A stretch of 64,000 nucleotides of DNA from Isoptericola croceus (GTDB lineage: Bacteria > Actinomycetota > Actinomycetes > Actinomycetales > Cellulomonadaceae). Location: NCBI RefSeq assembly GCF_029382255.1, contig NZ_JARLLG010000001.1, positions 1 to 64,000 on the forward strand. The letters are read 5' to 3'. This document shows positions 8,138 to 15,628 of this stretch, piece after piece. Both the position numbers and the translations under genes were made by a program. The notes beneath the pieces were generated by a model, which was not told where the DNA came from, ran no database searches, and saw nothing but the letters and a program-made list of their open reading frames with translations. Every line of letters begins with the position of its first letter. The stretch's first letter is position 1.

Positions 8138-9042
8138 GGTGGCGCGACCTCGCCGAGCTCGTCCGGCTCCCCGCGGCGCTGACCGTCCCCGGTGACACGC
8201 TCGTCGGCGCCGCGGCGGCCGGGTGGCCGAGCGGTCGCCGCACGGCGGCCCTGCCGCTCGCCTCGGCCGCACTCTACTGGGCGGGCATGGCGCTCAACGA
8301 CTGGTCCGACCGTGACCTCGACGCCGTCGAGCGCCCGGACCGCCCGATCCCCTCGGGCCGGGTCCGGCCGGACGAGGCGCTGGCGGTCGCCGCCGGGCTC
8401 ACCGGTGCCGGCCTGGCGTGCGCCGCGGTCGCCGGGCGGCGTCCGCTCGCCGTCGCGTCGCTGCTCGCCGCCGCCGTGTGGACGTACGACCTCGTGGCGA
8501 AGCCGACGCCGGCCGGCCCGGTCGTCATGGCCTCGACCCGGTTCCTCGACGTGCTGATGGGCGCCGGCGGGCGCCGCGCCGCCCTGGGCCCGGCCACGGC
8601 GCTCGGCGCGCACACCCTCGCGGTCACGGCGGTCTCGCGGGGTGAGGTGCACGGCTCGACGACCTGCACGGGCCGCGCCGCGGTGGCGACCACCCTCGGC
8701 ACGGGGATCGCCGCAGCGCTCGCCGCGCTGGGTGCGGTGGACCGGGACGGTGCCGCGGGCCGACGACGGCACGAGCTATCGCGCCGTCGTCCGCGACGTG
8801 AGGTGGTCGCCGGCCCCGCCCTCGCCGCGACGTACGTGGCCGCGGTGCTCCCGGCCCAGCTCGACGTCGTGCGCAAGCCTGATGCTCAGAACGCCCGGCG
8901 GGCCACCGGGGTCGGCATCCGCGGGATGGTCCCGCTGCAGGCCGCGCTGCTCGCCGGGCAGGGCGCCGTCGGCGCGGCGCTCGGCCTGCTGGCCGTGCTC
9001 CCGTTGGCGCGGGCAGGCGCCAAGGTGGTGAGCCCCACATGA
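8134..9042 (+). CDS. eboC: UbiA-family prenyltransferase (EboC / SCO3242-type)
   Basis: A 302-residue integral membrane protein with repeated hydrophobic helices. It carries the first Asp-rich motif of UbiA enzymes, ALNDWSDRDLDAVERPDRPI, which binds the Mg-diphosphate of a prenyl donor, while the second Asp motif is weak (around VRKPDAQNARRATG). UbiA enzymes attach polyprenyl groups to small acceptors in the membrane. In this operon the acceptor may be the product of the inositol-phosphate-synthase-like enzyme, making a lipid head group; that is inference. A stretch rich in Arg (about residues 207-222) interrupts the helices and probably lies in a loop. It overlaps its neighbours by four bases on both sides. 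Confidence 0.85.
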   Translation: MRWRDLAELVRLPAALTVPGDTLVGAAAAGWPSGRRTAALPLASAALYWAGMALNDWSDRDLDAVERPDRPIPSGRVRPDEALAVAAGLTGAGLACAAVAGRRPLAVASLLAAAVWTYDLVAKPTPAGPVVMASTRFLDVLMGAGGRRAALGPATALGAHTLAVTAVSRGEVHGSTTCTGRAAVATTLGTGIAAALAALGAVDRDGAAGRRRHELSRRRPRREVVAGPALAATYVAAVLPAQLDVVRKPDAQNARRATGVGIRGMVPLQAALLAGQGAVGAALGLLAVLPLARAGAKVVSPT

Positions 9043-9917
9043 TCACCCTGGCGTACGGGACCAACGGGCTCGCCGACCACCGCTTCGAGGATGCGCTCGC
9101 GCTGCTCGCCGACCACGGGTACGGCGGTGTCGCCCTGACCCTCGACCACATGCACCTGGACCCGCTGGCGCCCGGCCTCGCAGCCCGAACGGCGGAGGTA
9201 CGGCGGTCGCTCGAGCGGTACGGCCTGCGCGTGGTCGTCGAGACCGGCGCCCGGTACGTGCTCGACCCGCGCCGCAAGCACGAGCCCACGCTCGTGTCCG
9301 ACGACGGCCGCGAGCGCCGCCTCGACCTGCTGCGCACCGCCGTCGACGTGGCCGCGGACCTCGGGTCGCCGGTTGTGCACCTGTGGTCCGGGGTGCTGCC
9401 CGCCGGCGCCTCGCCCGAGACCGGCCAGGCGCGGCTCCGCGCAGGCATGGAGAAGCTGCTCCCGGTGGCGGAGGCCGCCGGGGTCGTGCTGGCCTTCGAG
9501 CCCGAGCCGGGGATGCTGGTCGAGCGGGTCGACGACGTCCTGGCGCTGCGGCGCGACCTCGGCGACCCGGCCGCCCTGCGGCTCACCGTGGACGTCGGCC
9601 ACCTGACCTGCGTGGAGGACGTCCCCGGGCCGGAGGTGATCCGTCGCGTGGGTGACCTGATCGCCCACGTCCAGGTGGACGACATGGTCCGCGGCGTGCA
9701 CGAGCACCTCGAGCTCGGCACCGGCGCGGTCGACCTGCCCGGCGTCCTCGCAGCCCTGCACGAGACGGGCTTCACCGGCCTGGCCGCCGTCGAGCTGCCC
9801 CGCCACTCGCACGCCGCCGCCCGGCTCGTCGCGTCGAGCGCACAAGCGATCCGCACCGCAGCGCACTCCGCCGAAGTCCCCCTCCCCGTGCCGAACAGGA
9901 AGCTGGTCCCGCAATGA
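9039..9917 (+). CDS. Sugar phosphate isomerase/epimerase-like TIM barrel
   Basis: This 292-residue protein belongs to the xylose-isomerase-like/AP-endonuclease-2 TIM-barrel family: start LAYGTNGLADHRFEDALALL, strand VVHLWSGVLP, metal-ligand Glu in VLAFEPEPGML, DVGHLTC, and HVQVDDMV near the end with a final Glu in AAVELPRHS. These residues make a divalent-metal site for isomerisation or epimerisation of a sugar or polyol. No signal peptide. It lies between EboC and EboA with four-base overlaps at both ends, so it is certainly part of the same unit; its substrate should relate to the inositol-like intermediate. Confidence 0.85.
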   Translation: MITLAYGTNGLADHRFEDALALLADHGYGGVALTLDHMHLDPLAPGLAARTAEVRRSLERYGLRVVVETGARYVLDPRRKHEPTLVSDDGRERRLDLLRTAVDVAADLGSPVVHLWSGVLPAGASPETGQARLRAGMEKLLPVAEAAGVVLAFEPEPGMLVERVDDVLALRRDLGDPAALRLTVDVGHLTCVEDVPGPEVIRRVGDLIAHVQVDDMVRGVHEHLELGTGAVDLPGVLAALHETGFTGLAAVELPRHSHAAARLVASSAQAIRTAAHSAEVPLPVPNRKLVPQ

Positions 9918-10522
9918 GGCCCGATATCGACGCCAAGCTCCTGTTCGACACCGCGCGGGAGGGGCGGGTGGCTCCGCTGCTCGAAGAGGTTCGGGGGGAT
10001 CCTTCGGCTCTGGGCCGGGTGTTTGCTCGGGCCGCGCGGGTGGTGGGGCGCGGGGTTGGGCCGGGCGGGGGGCGGGTCGAGGACGTGGCGCGGGTCCGGC
10101 TCCTGGTCGCTGCCTGCGAGACGGTGGGACCGGACGCGGCTGCCGGCGTCGTCGCCGGGCAGTACGCCCGGGGTGACGCCGACGAACGACGGGCCGTGCT
10201 GCTCGCTCTGGCCGATCTCGACGGGCTCGGCGTTGGGGACGCCGCGGTCCCCGTGATCCTCGACGCGCTGCGGACCAACGACACCCGGCTGGTCGCCGCC
10301 GCGATGGGACCGTACGCCGCGGCACACCTGCCGGCCGACGCCTGGCGGCACGGCGTGCTGAAGTGCCTGTTCACCGGCGTCCCGCTGACCGCCGTCGCCG
10401 ACCTGGACGCACGCCGGGACGCCGAGCTCGACCGCATGGTCCGTGCGTTCGCCGACGAACGCCGGGCTGCCGGCCGCGACGTCCCCGAGGACGCCGTCCG
10501 GCTGCTCGCCACCATCCGCTGA
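9914..10522 (+). CDS. eboA: EboA-domain protein
   Basis: A 202-residue, mostly helical protein with the EboA look: an N-terminal ARVRLLVAACE helix, an ADERRAVLLALADL segment with DALRTNDTRLVAAAMGPYA, and the highly conserved QCVLKCLFTG-like patch seen here as HGVLKCLFTGVPLTAVADLD. Its biochemical role is unknown in all Ebo clusters; it resembles a HEAT-like scaffold more than an enzyme. Translation is coupled to the gene before it (ATGA overlap). After it comes the only real gap in the operon, 77 bp holding an 11-bp tandem repeat. Confidence 0.85.
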   Translation: MRPDIDAKLLFDTAREGRVAPLLEEVRGDPSALGRVFARAARVVGRGVGPGGGRVEDVARVRLLVAACETVGPDAAAGVVAGQYARGDADERRAVLLALADLDGLGVGDAAVPVILDALRTNDTRLVAAAMGPYAAAHLPADAWRHGVLKCLFTGVPLTAVADLDARRDAELDRMVRAFADERRAAGRDVPEDAVRLLATIR

Positions 10523-10529
10523 CGGACAC

Positions 10530-10562
10530 CCCGACCGCCACCCGACCGCCACCCGACCGACC
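10530..10562. repeat. Three tandem 11-bp repeats in the EboA-EboB gap
   Basis: The unit CCCGACCGCCA occurs at 10530-10540 and 10541-10551, with a third, slightly changed copy at 10552-10562. It lies in the only untranslated spacer of the operon; no hairpin is obvious. Confidence 0.6.
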
Positions 10563-10599
10563 TGTCCGCACCGCCGCGGACCGACCCGAGGAGAGTGCC

Positions 10600-11481
10600 G
10601 TGCGCATCTTCGACCCGCACATCCACATGACCTCCCGGACCACCGACGACTACGAGGCGATGTACGACGCCGGGGTGCGCGCCGTCGTCGAACCCGCCTT
10701 CTGGCTGGGCCAGCCGCGCACGTCCGTCGGTTCGTTCGTCGACTACTTCGACGCCCTGCTGGGCTGGGAGAGGTTCCGGGCCGCGCAGTTCGGCATCACC
10801 CACCACGCCACCATCGCCCTGAACCCGAAGGAGGCGAACGACCCGCGGTGCCTCGGCGTGCTCGACCTGCTCCCGCGCTACCTGGAGAAGGACGGGGTGG
10901 TCGCCGTCGGCGAGGTCGGGTTCGACTCGATGACCGACGCCGAGGAGACGGTGATGGTGCGCCAGCTGGAGCTCGCCGGGGAGCACGACCTGCCGGTGAT
11001 GGTCCACACCCCGCACCGCGACAAGGTGGCCGGCACCCGCCGCACGCTGGAGATCGTGGGCCAGGTCGGCCTGCCGCCGGAGCGCGTGCTCGTGGACCAC
11101 CTCAACGAGAACACCATCGACCTCGTCGACGACGCGGGCTGCTGGGCCGGCTTCTCGGTCTACCCCGACACGAAGATGGACGAGCGGCGCATGGTCGCGA
11201 TCCTGGACCGCCGGGGCCTGGACCGGGTGCTGGTCAACTCGGCCGCGGACTGGGGGAGGTCCGACCCGCTGAAGACCTGGCGCACGGGCCGGACGATGCT
11301 CGCCGGCGGGTACACCGACGACGACGTCGACCGCGTGCTCTGGCGCAACCCGGTCGCGTTCTACGGCCAGAGCGGCCGGCTGCTGCTCGACGACGTCGCC
11401 ACGGCGGGCGACTACGAGGGCAACACGCTGCAGCGCGGCGAACCCGTCACGGCAGCCGCCACCGCGGGCGAGGAGGGCTGA
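10600..11481 (+). CDS. eboB: TatD-family metal-dependent hydrolase (EboB)
   Basis: The 293-residue amidohydrolase-fold protein begins RIFDPHIHMTSRT (His-x-His metal ligands), continues with VAVGEVGFDSMT (Glu ligand), PVMVHTPHRDK (His), VLVDHLNE (His) and a late Asp in NSAADWG, giving a complete two-metal site. TatD-like enzymes hydrolyse phosphodiester or amide bonds; the Ebo branch has no established substrate. The start is GTG 10600, after GAGGAG with proper spacing, which trims a long upstream open frame. It is separated from EboE by only three bases. Confidence 0.85.
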   Translation: MRIFDPHIHMTSRTTDDYEAMYDAGVRAVVEPAFWLGQPRTSVGSFVDYFDALLGWERFRAAQFGITHHATIALNPKEANDPRCLGVLDLLPRYLEKDGVVAVGEVGFDSMTDAEETVMVRQLELAGEHDLPVMVHTPHRDKVAGTRRTLEIVGQVGLPPERVLVDHLNENTIDLVDDAGCWAGFSVYPDTKMDERRMVAILDRRGLDRVLVNSAADWGRSDPLKTWRTGRTMLAGGYTDDDVDRVLWRNPVAFYGQSGRLLLDDVATAGDYEGNTLQRGEPVTAAATAGEEG

Positions 11482-11484
11482 GCG

Positions 11485-12663
11485 GTGCGGCTGCGACACC
11501 CCGACGGGACCGTCCTGCACGTCTCCTACGGCACCAACGTCCACCCGGCGCAGGACGTCGACGGCCTCGTCGACCAGCTACGGAGGTTCGCCGGCCCGGT
11601 CCGGCGACGCCTCGGCGCCGACCGGCTCGGCCTCGGCCTGTGGCTGCCCGCCGAGGCCACGCACCGGCTCGCCGCGGACCCGGCCGCCGTCGGCCTGCTG
11701 CGCAAGGCGCTCGACCACGAGGGCCTCGAGGTCGTCACCGTCAACGCGTTCCCCTACGGCAACTTCCACGCCCCCGTGGTCAAGAAGGCCGTCTACCGGC
11801 CGGACTGGACGCAGGACGCCCGCCTCGACTACACCCTCGACTGCGCCCAGGTGCTTACCGAGCTGCTGCCCGACGACGTCGCGCGCGGCAGCATCAGCAC
11901 GCTCCCGCTGGGGTGGCGCGAGCCGTGGGACGCCGACCGTTCACGGGCGGCCCGCGACCGCCTCGACCGCCTCGCGGTCGGGCTCGGGGCGCTCGAGGAC
12001 CGGACCGGCCGGACCGTGCGCGTCGCGTTCGAGCCCGAGCCGGGCTGCCTCGCCGAGACGTCCTCCGGCCTCGCGGACCACCTGCGCGGCGTCGACACCG
12101 ACCGCCTGGGCGCCTGTCTCGACCTGTGCCACCTGGCGACCGAGTTCGAGGACCCGGGCGAGGCGCTCGCGGCGCTGGACGGGGCCGGGCTGCCGGTGGT
12201 CAAGGCCCAGGTGTCTGCCGCGCTGCACTGCGAGGACCCGGGTGACCCGGCGTCGCTGGCCGCGCTGGAGGAGTTCGTCGAGGCGCGGTTCCTGCACCAG
12301 ACGCGCGAGCGGGGTGCGCAGGCCGTGCTGCGCCGCGACGACCTGCCGGACGCGCTCGGCCGGGTGGACGGCGCGCCGGGTCTGCCGGGCGAGGGGCCGT
12401 GGCGCGTCCACGTGCACGTCCCGTTGCACGCCACGCCGCGCCCGCCGCTGCGCAGCACCCGGGACGTCCTGACCGATGCCCTCGAGCTGCTCGTGGGCGG
12501 CCCGCACCCGCTCGTGGAGCACCTGGAGACCGAGACGTACACGTGGTCCGTGCTGCCCGCGCACCTGCGCCCGCGCGACGACGACGGCCTGGTGGCCGGC
12601 ATCGCGGCGGAGCTCGACTGGACGCGCGAACAGCTCGTCGCCCGCGGGATGGAGGTCCTGTGA
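11485..12663 (+). CDS. eboE: Metabolite-traffic protein EboE (TIM barrel)
   Basis: This 392-residue protein starts VLHVSYGTNVHPAQDVDGL and contains VVTVNAFPYGNFHAPVVKK, STLPLGWREPW, FEPEPGCL, CLDLCHLATEFE, VKAQVSAAL and ends with HLETETYTWSVLP, all typical of EboE, a xylose-isomerase-like barrel found only in Ebo clusters. In cyanobacteria the cluster is needed to move a scytonemin precursor to the periplasm, hence the family name; the molecular job of EboE is not known. The gene starts at GTG 11485 and overlaps the next gene by four bases (GTGA). No signal peptide. Confidence 0.9.
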   Translation: MRLRHPDGTVLHVSYGTNVHPAQDVDGLVDQLRRFAGPVRRRLGADRLGLGLWLPAEATHRLAADPAAVGLLRKALDHEGLEVVTVNAFPYGNFHAPVVKKAVYRPDWTQDARLDYTLDCAQVLTELLPDDVARGSISTLPLGWREPWDADRSRAARDRLDRLAVGLGALEDRTGRTVRVAFEPEPGCLAETSSGLADHLRGVDTDRLGACLDLCHLATEFEDPGEALAALDGAGLPVVKAQVSAALHCEDPGDPASLAALEEFVEARFLHQTRERGAQAVLRRDDLPDALGRVDGAPGLPGEGPWRVHVHVPLHATPRPPLRSTRDVLTDALELLVGGPHPLVEHLETETYTWSVLPAHLRPRDDDGLVAGIAAELDWTREQLVARGMEVL

Positions 12664-14048
12664 ACCGGATGCTGGTGCTCGACGTCGTCGGGCTGACGCC
12701 GCGCCTGCTGGAGCACATGCCGCGCCTGCAGGCCCTCGCCGCCGCGGGCGGCCGGGCCGAGCTGGGCACGGTGCTGCCGGCTGTCACCTGCTCGGTGCAG
12801 TCGACCTTCCTCACGGGCCTGTTGCCCCGCGACCACGGCATCGTGGGCAACGGCTGGTTCTTCCGGGACCTCGGCGAGCCGCTGCTGTGGCGCCAGCACC
12901 ACCGCCTGGTGGGCGGGGAGAAGGTCTGGGAGACGATCCGGCGCGAGCGCCCCGGCTACCGGGTGGCCAACGTGTGCTGGTGGTACGCGATGGGCTCGAC
13001 GACGGACACGACGATCACTCCGCGGCCCGTCTACCGGGCGGACGGCCGCAAGGAACCGGACTGCTGGACGTGGCCCCCGGAGCTGCACGACGAGCTGGAG
13101 GCCGAGCTGGGCCCGTTCCCGCTGTTCAGCTACTGGGGCCCGACGGCGGGCATCGCCTCGTCGCGGTGGATCGTCGGGGCGGCGAGACGGCTCCTGCCGG
13201 ACCACGACATGACGCTCGTGTACGTGCCGCACCTGGACTACGACCTCCAGCGGTACGGCTCCGACGGCCCCGAGGCGGTGGCGGCCGCACGGGCCGTGGA
13301 CGAGGTGCTCGCGCCGCTGCTGGACGACGCCGAGCGGACCGGGACCGCCGTCGTCGCGCTCAGCGAGTACGGCATCACCGCCGCGCGCCGTCCCGTGGAC
13401 GTCAACCGTGCCCTACGCCGTGCGGGGCTGCTGCACGTGCACACCAACGCGACCGGCGAGCTGCTCGACCCGTGGACGTCGCGGGCGTTCGCCGTCGCGG
13501 ACCATCAGGTCGCGCACGTCTACGTCCACGACCCGGTGGACCTGCCCGAGGTGGCCACGCTGCTGGGCGCCCTGCCGGGCGTCGCCGAGGTCCTGGACGA
13601 CGCCGGGCGCGCCGCCCACGGCCTGGACCACGAGCGGGCGGGGGACCTCGTCCTGGTCGCCGAGCCGGACGCGTGGTTCACGTACTACTACTGGCTGGAC
13701 GACGACCGGGCACCGGACTTCGCGCGGTCCGTGGAGATCCACCGCAAGCCCGGCTACGACCCGGCCGAGCTCTTCTGGGACCCGCAGGACCGCTGGGTGA
13801 AGGCGCGGGCGCTGCTGCACGTGCTGCGCAAGAAGACGGGGCTGCGGTCGTCCTTGCGGGTGGTGCCGCTCGACCCGTCGCCGGTGCGGGGCACGCACGG
13901 CCGCCTGCCGGCCGACCCGGCCGACGGCCCGGTGCTGCTGTGCTCGGTGCCGGACGCCGTGCCGGGTAGCGGATCGAGGCGCGTCGAGGCGACCGAGGTG
14001 CGGGACCTGCTCCTCAGGCTGTCGCGGCAGCGGACTCCGGTGCGCTGA
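12660..14048 (+). CDS. Alkaline-phosphatase-superfamily phosphodiesterase (EboF-like)
   Basis: A 462-residue nucleotide pyrophosphatase/phosphodiesterase-like protein. Metal and nucleophile motifs are visible: MLVLDVVGL (first Asp), LPAVTCSVQSTFLTGLLPRDHGIVGNGWF (candidate Thr nucleophile and His; longer run shown at about residues 41-65), VYVPHLDYDLQRYG (Asp/His), SEYGIT and VADHQVAHVYV. There is no signal peptide, so it acts in the cytoplasm on a nucleotide-linked or phosphodiester intermediate. It closes the Ebo-type operon, starting at GTG 12660 inside the stop of EboE. Its last 35 bases overlap the end of the convergent ROK gene. Confidence 0.85.
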   Translation: MNRMLVLDVVGLTPRLLEHMPRLQALAAAGGRAELGTVLPAVTCSVQSTFLTGLLPRDHGIVGNGWFFRDLGEPLLWRQHHRLVGGEKVWETIRRERPGYRVANVCWWYAMGSTTDTTITPRPVYRADGRKEPDCWTWPPELHDELEAELGPFPLFSYWGPTAGIASSRWIVGAARRLLPDHDMTLVYVPHLDYDLQRYGSDGPEAVAAARAVDEVLAPLLDDAERTGTAVVALSEYGITAARRPVDVNRALRRAGLLHVHTNATGELLDPWTSRAFAVADHQVAHVYVHDPVDLPEVATLLGALPGVAEVLDDAGRAAHGLDHERAGDLVLVAEPDAWFTYYYWLDDDRAPDFARSVEIHRKPGYDPAELFWDPQDRWVKARALLHVLRKKTGLRSSLRVVPLDPSPVRGTHGRLPADPADGPVLLCSVPDAVPGSGSRRVEATEVRDLLLRLSRQRTPVR

Positions 14049-15237
14049 CAGCGGCGTCGCGGGTGAGCAGGGCCGGGTGGGCGAACGCGTGCTCGGCGGC
14101 GGCGTGGGCGCCGCCGAGCACCCCGGCCCGGGCCCCGGCGATGCTGGTCGCCACGCGCAGGTGCTGAGTAGCCAGCGGCAGCGAGCGGGAGTAGACCACC
14201 TCGCGGATGCCGGCGATGAGGTGCTCGCCCGCCCGTGACATGGATCCGCCGACGACGACGGCGGAGGGGTTGAGCAGGCTGACGCAGCTGGCGAGCACCG
14301 CACCGATCGACCGCCCGGCGTCGCGCACGGCCGCGGCTGCCCGGAGGTCGCCGTGCCGGACGAGGTCGACGACGTCGCTGGTGGTCCGGGCGGGGACGCC
14401 CTGCTCGGTGAGGCGGGCCGCGACGGCCCCGCCACCGGCGATGGCCTCGAGGCAGCCCGTGTTGCCGCAGGCGCACCGGACGGGTTCTGCCCCGGGCACG
14501 GCGATGTGGCCGAGGTCGCCCGCGCTGCCCTGGGCGCCGCGGTGGATCCTGCCGTCGGCGATGATGCCGGAGCCGATGCCGGTCGCGACCTTGACGTAGA
14601 GCAGGTGCTCGACGTCCGGCAGGGCGGTGGCGTGCTCACCGAGGGCCATGAGGTTGACGTCGTTGTCGACGAGCACGGCGATGTTCCCCAGGCGCTGTCG
14701 GAGCGCTCCCACCACGTCGGTGCCGTCCCAGCCGGGCATGATCGGCGGCTTGGTGGGCCGGCCGGTCATGTGGTCGACCGGGCCGGGGAGGCCGACGCCG
14801 ACGCCGACGACGTCGCCCAACGGGCGGTCGAGGCCGGTGACGAGCTCGGCCAGCACGGTGGCGACGCGATCGAGCACGATGTCCGGGCCGTCGGCGATGC
14901 GGAGCTGCTCCAGGTGTCCGGCGAGCTCGTGCCCGGTGAGATCGGTGACGGCGATCCGCGCGTGCGTGGCCCCGAGGTCGACGCCGACGGCCAACCGGGA
15001 CGCGGGTGCGAGCGCGAAGGTCGCTGCTGGTCGCCCGCCGGTGGAACCGGCGTCGCCGACGGGGGCGACGAGCCCGAGGCGCAGGAGCTCGTCGATGCGC
15101 GTCGACATCGTGGAGCGGGAGAGGCCGGTGGTGCGTGCCAGCTCGGCGCGGGTGCGGGACCGCCCGTCGCGAAGCAGGTGCAGGACGGCACCGAGCTCGG
15201 GTGCCGGAACGGTCGACATCCTCCGAGTCAACCACAT
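14014..15237 (-). CDS. ROK-family transcriptional regulator
   Basis: The 407-residue protein has a winged helix in the first 70 residues (ELARTTGLSRSTMSTRIDEL) and a sugar-kinase-like domain with AVGVDLGATHARIAVTD, GLPGPVDH, LVDNDVNLMALGEH and the zinc/ROK signature GAEPVRCACGNTGCLEAIAG. The kinase-type residues suggest it senses a sugar or sugar phosphate. It is convergent with the Ebo-type operon (35-bp overlap) and divergent from the secreted dehydrogenase gene. Matching promoter elements at 6928 and 15281 make both its likely targets. Start is uncertain: ATG 15237 has a weak GGA site, while ATG 15219 touches a CGGAGG. Confidence 0.9.
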   Translation of the reverse strand: MWLTRRMSTVPAPELGAVLHLLRDGRSRTRAELARTTGLSRSTMSTRIDELLRLGLVAPVGDAGSTGGRPAATFALAPASRLAVGVDLGATHARIAVTDLTGHELAGHLEQLRIADGPDIVLDRVATVLAELVTGLDRPLGDVVGVGVGLPGPVDHMTGRPTKPPIMPGWDGTDVVGALRQRLGNIAVLVDNDVNLMALGEHATALPDVEHLLYVKVATGIGSGIIADGRIHRGAQGSAGDLGHIAVPGAEPVRCACGNTGCLEAIAGGGAVAARLTEQGVPARTTSDVVDLVRHGDLRAAAAVRDAGRSIGAVLASCVSLLNPSAVVVGGSMSRAGEHLIAGIREVVYSRSLPLATQHLRVATSIAGARAGVLGGAHAAAEHAFAHPALLTRDAAVSAPESAAATA

Positions 15238-15257
15238 TCACGGATCCCGGCGCGGGA

Positions 15258-15270
15258 AGTTGTGTCAACT
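15258..15270. promoter_or_regulatory. Inverted repeat in front of the ROK gene
   Basis: AGTTG-TGT-CAACT lies between the two divergent starts and on the minus strand includes TTGACA, a good -35 for the ROK gene. It may be an operator for self-control. It differs from the TTTGCTTG motif nearby. Confidence 0.4.
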
Positions 15271-15280
15271 GGCGCCATCT

Positions 15281-15313
15281 TTTGCTTGACGATCGACAGA
15301 AGTGCGCTAGGGT
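15281..15313 (+). promoter_or_regulatory. Second ROK-associated promoter
   Basis: TTTGCTTGACGATCGACAGA (15281-15300) repeats the left arm and -35 of the 6928 promoter; TTGACG (15286-15291) is followed after 16 bp by TAGGGT (15308-15313). Transcription would begin at about 15320, exactly at an ATGGTCA, the same seven bases that start the Ebo-type operon. Confidence 0.6.
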
Positions 15314-15319
15314 CGGGCC

Positions 15320-15538
15320 ATGGTCAGGGAGGACCGCGCAGCGCTGTCGCTGCACGACAGACATCGCGAGCCCGCACGATCGGGCGTCGCGACTCACCGT
15401 GGGCGGACGGGCACCGCCCACGCGCCGAGCCCCTCGGAGCGCATGGCGCACCCCGGTGGTGGGCGTCAGGGCTCGGCGCCCGCCACCACCTGCAGGACCA
15501 CGAGCGGGCAGATCTCGTGCTGCAGCGCAGAAACGTGA
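15320..15538 (+). CDS. Possible leaderless 72-codon leader ORF
   Basis: If the promoter at 15281-15313 is real, its transcript begins at this ATG, so it would be translated without a leader like the Ebo-type operon. The 72-residue product is basic, rich in Arg, His and Pro and matches nothing I know. Its stop codon falls in the left arm of a 15-bp hairpin upstream of the dehydrogenase gene, which could link translation of this frame to folding of the leader. Codon choice includes AGA and CAT, unlike real genes here, so it may be only untranslated leader. Confidence 0.25.
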   Translation: MVREDRAALSLHDRHREPARSGVATHRGRTGTAHAPSPSERMAHPGGGRQGSAPATTCRTTSGQISCCSAET

Positions 15539-15601
15539 GAGACCCCGCCGGCACCCAGTTCCGTCGTGGCAGCGACGGGGGTCCGTGGCGGGGTCTCTCA
15601 C
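15364..15601 (+). promoter_or_regulatory. Highly structured 5' leader of the secreted dehydrogenase gene
   Basis: Consecutive strong stems can be drawn: CGCGA-GCCCG against CGGGC-G-TCGCG (15365-15392); a perfect 9-bp stem with a 7-base loop (15398-15406 with 15414-15422); a perfect 11-bp pairing (15422-15432 with 15469-15479); and a perfect 15-bp stem (15535-15549 with 15587-15601) enclosing a smaller one, ending 27 bases before ATG 15629. GGTGGTGGGCG at 15454-15464 could pair instead with the CGCCCGCCACCACC that follows, competing with the 11-bp stem. There is no T-run, so it looks like a regulatory leader rather than a terminator. Confidence 0.5.
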
Positions 15602-15628
15602 GCACCTCATCCAGGAAAGGGAAGTGCG

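Noticed and set aside
10443-12245. 600-codon + strand frame over EboB and EboE
   Set aside because: Composition is Arg/Pro/Gly-biased and without motifs; EboB and EboE in the other frames have metal-site and family motifs.
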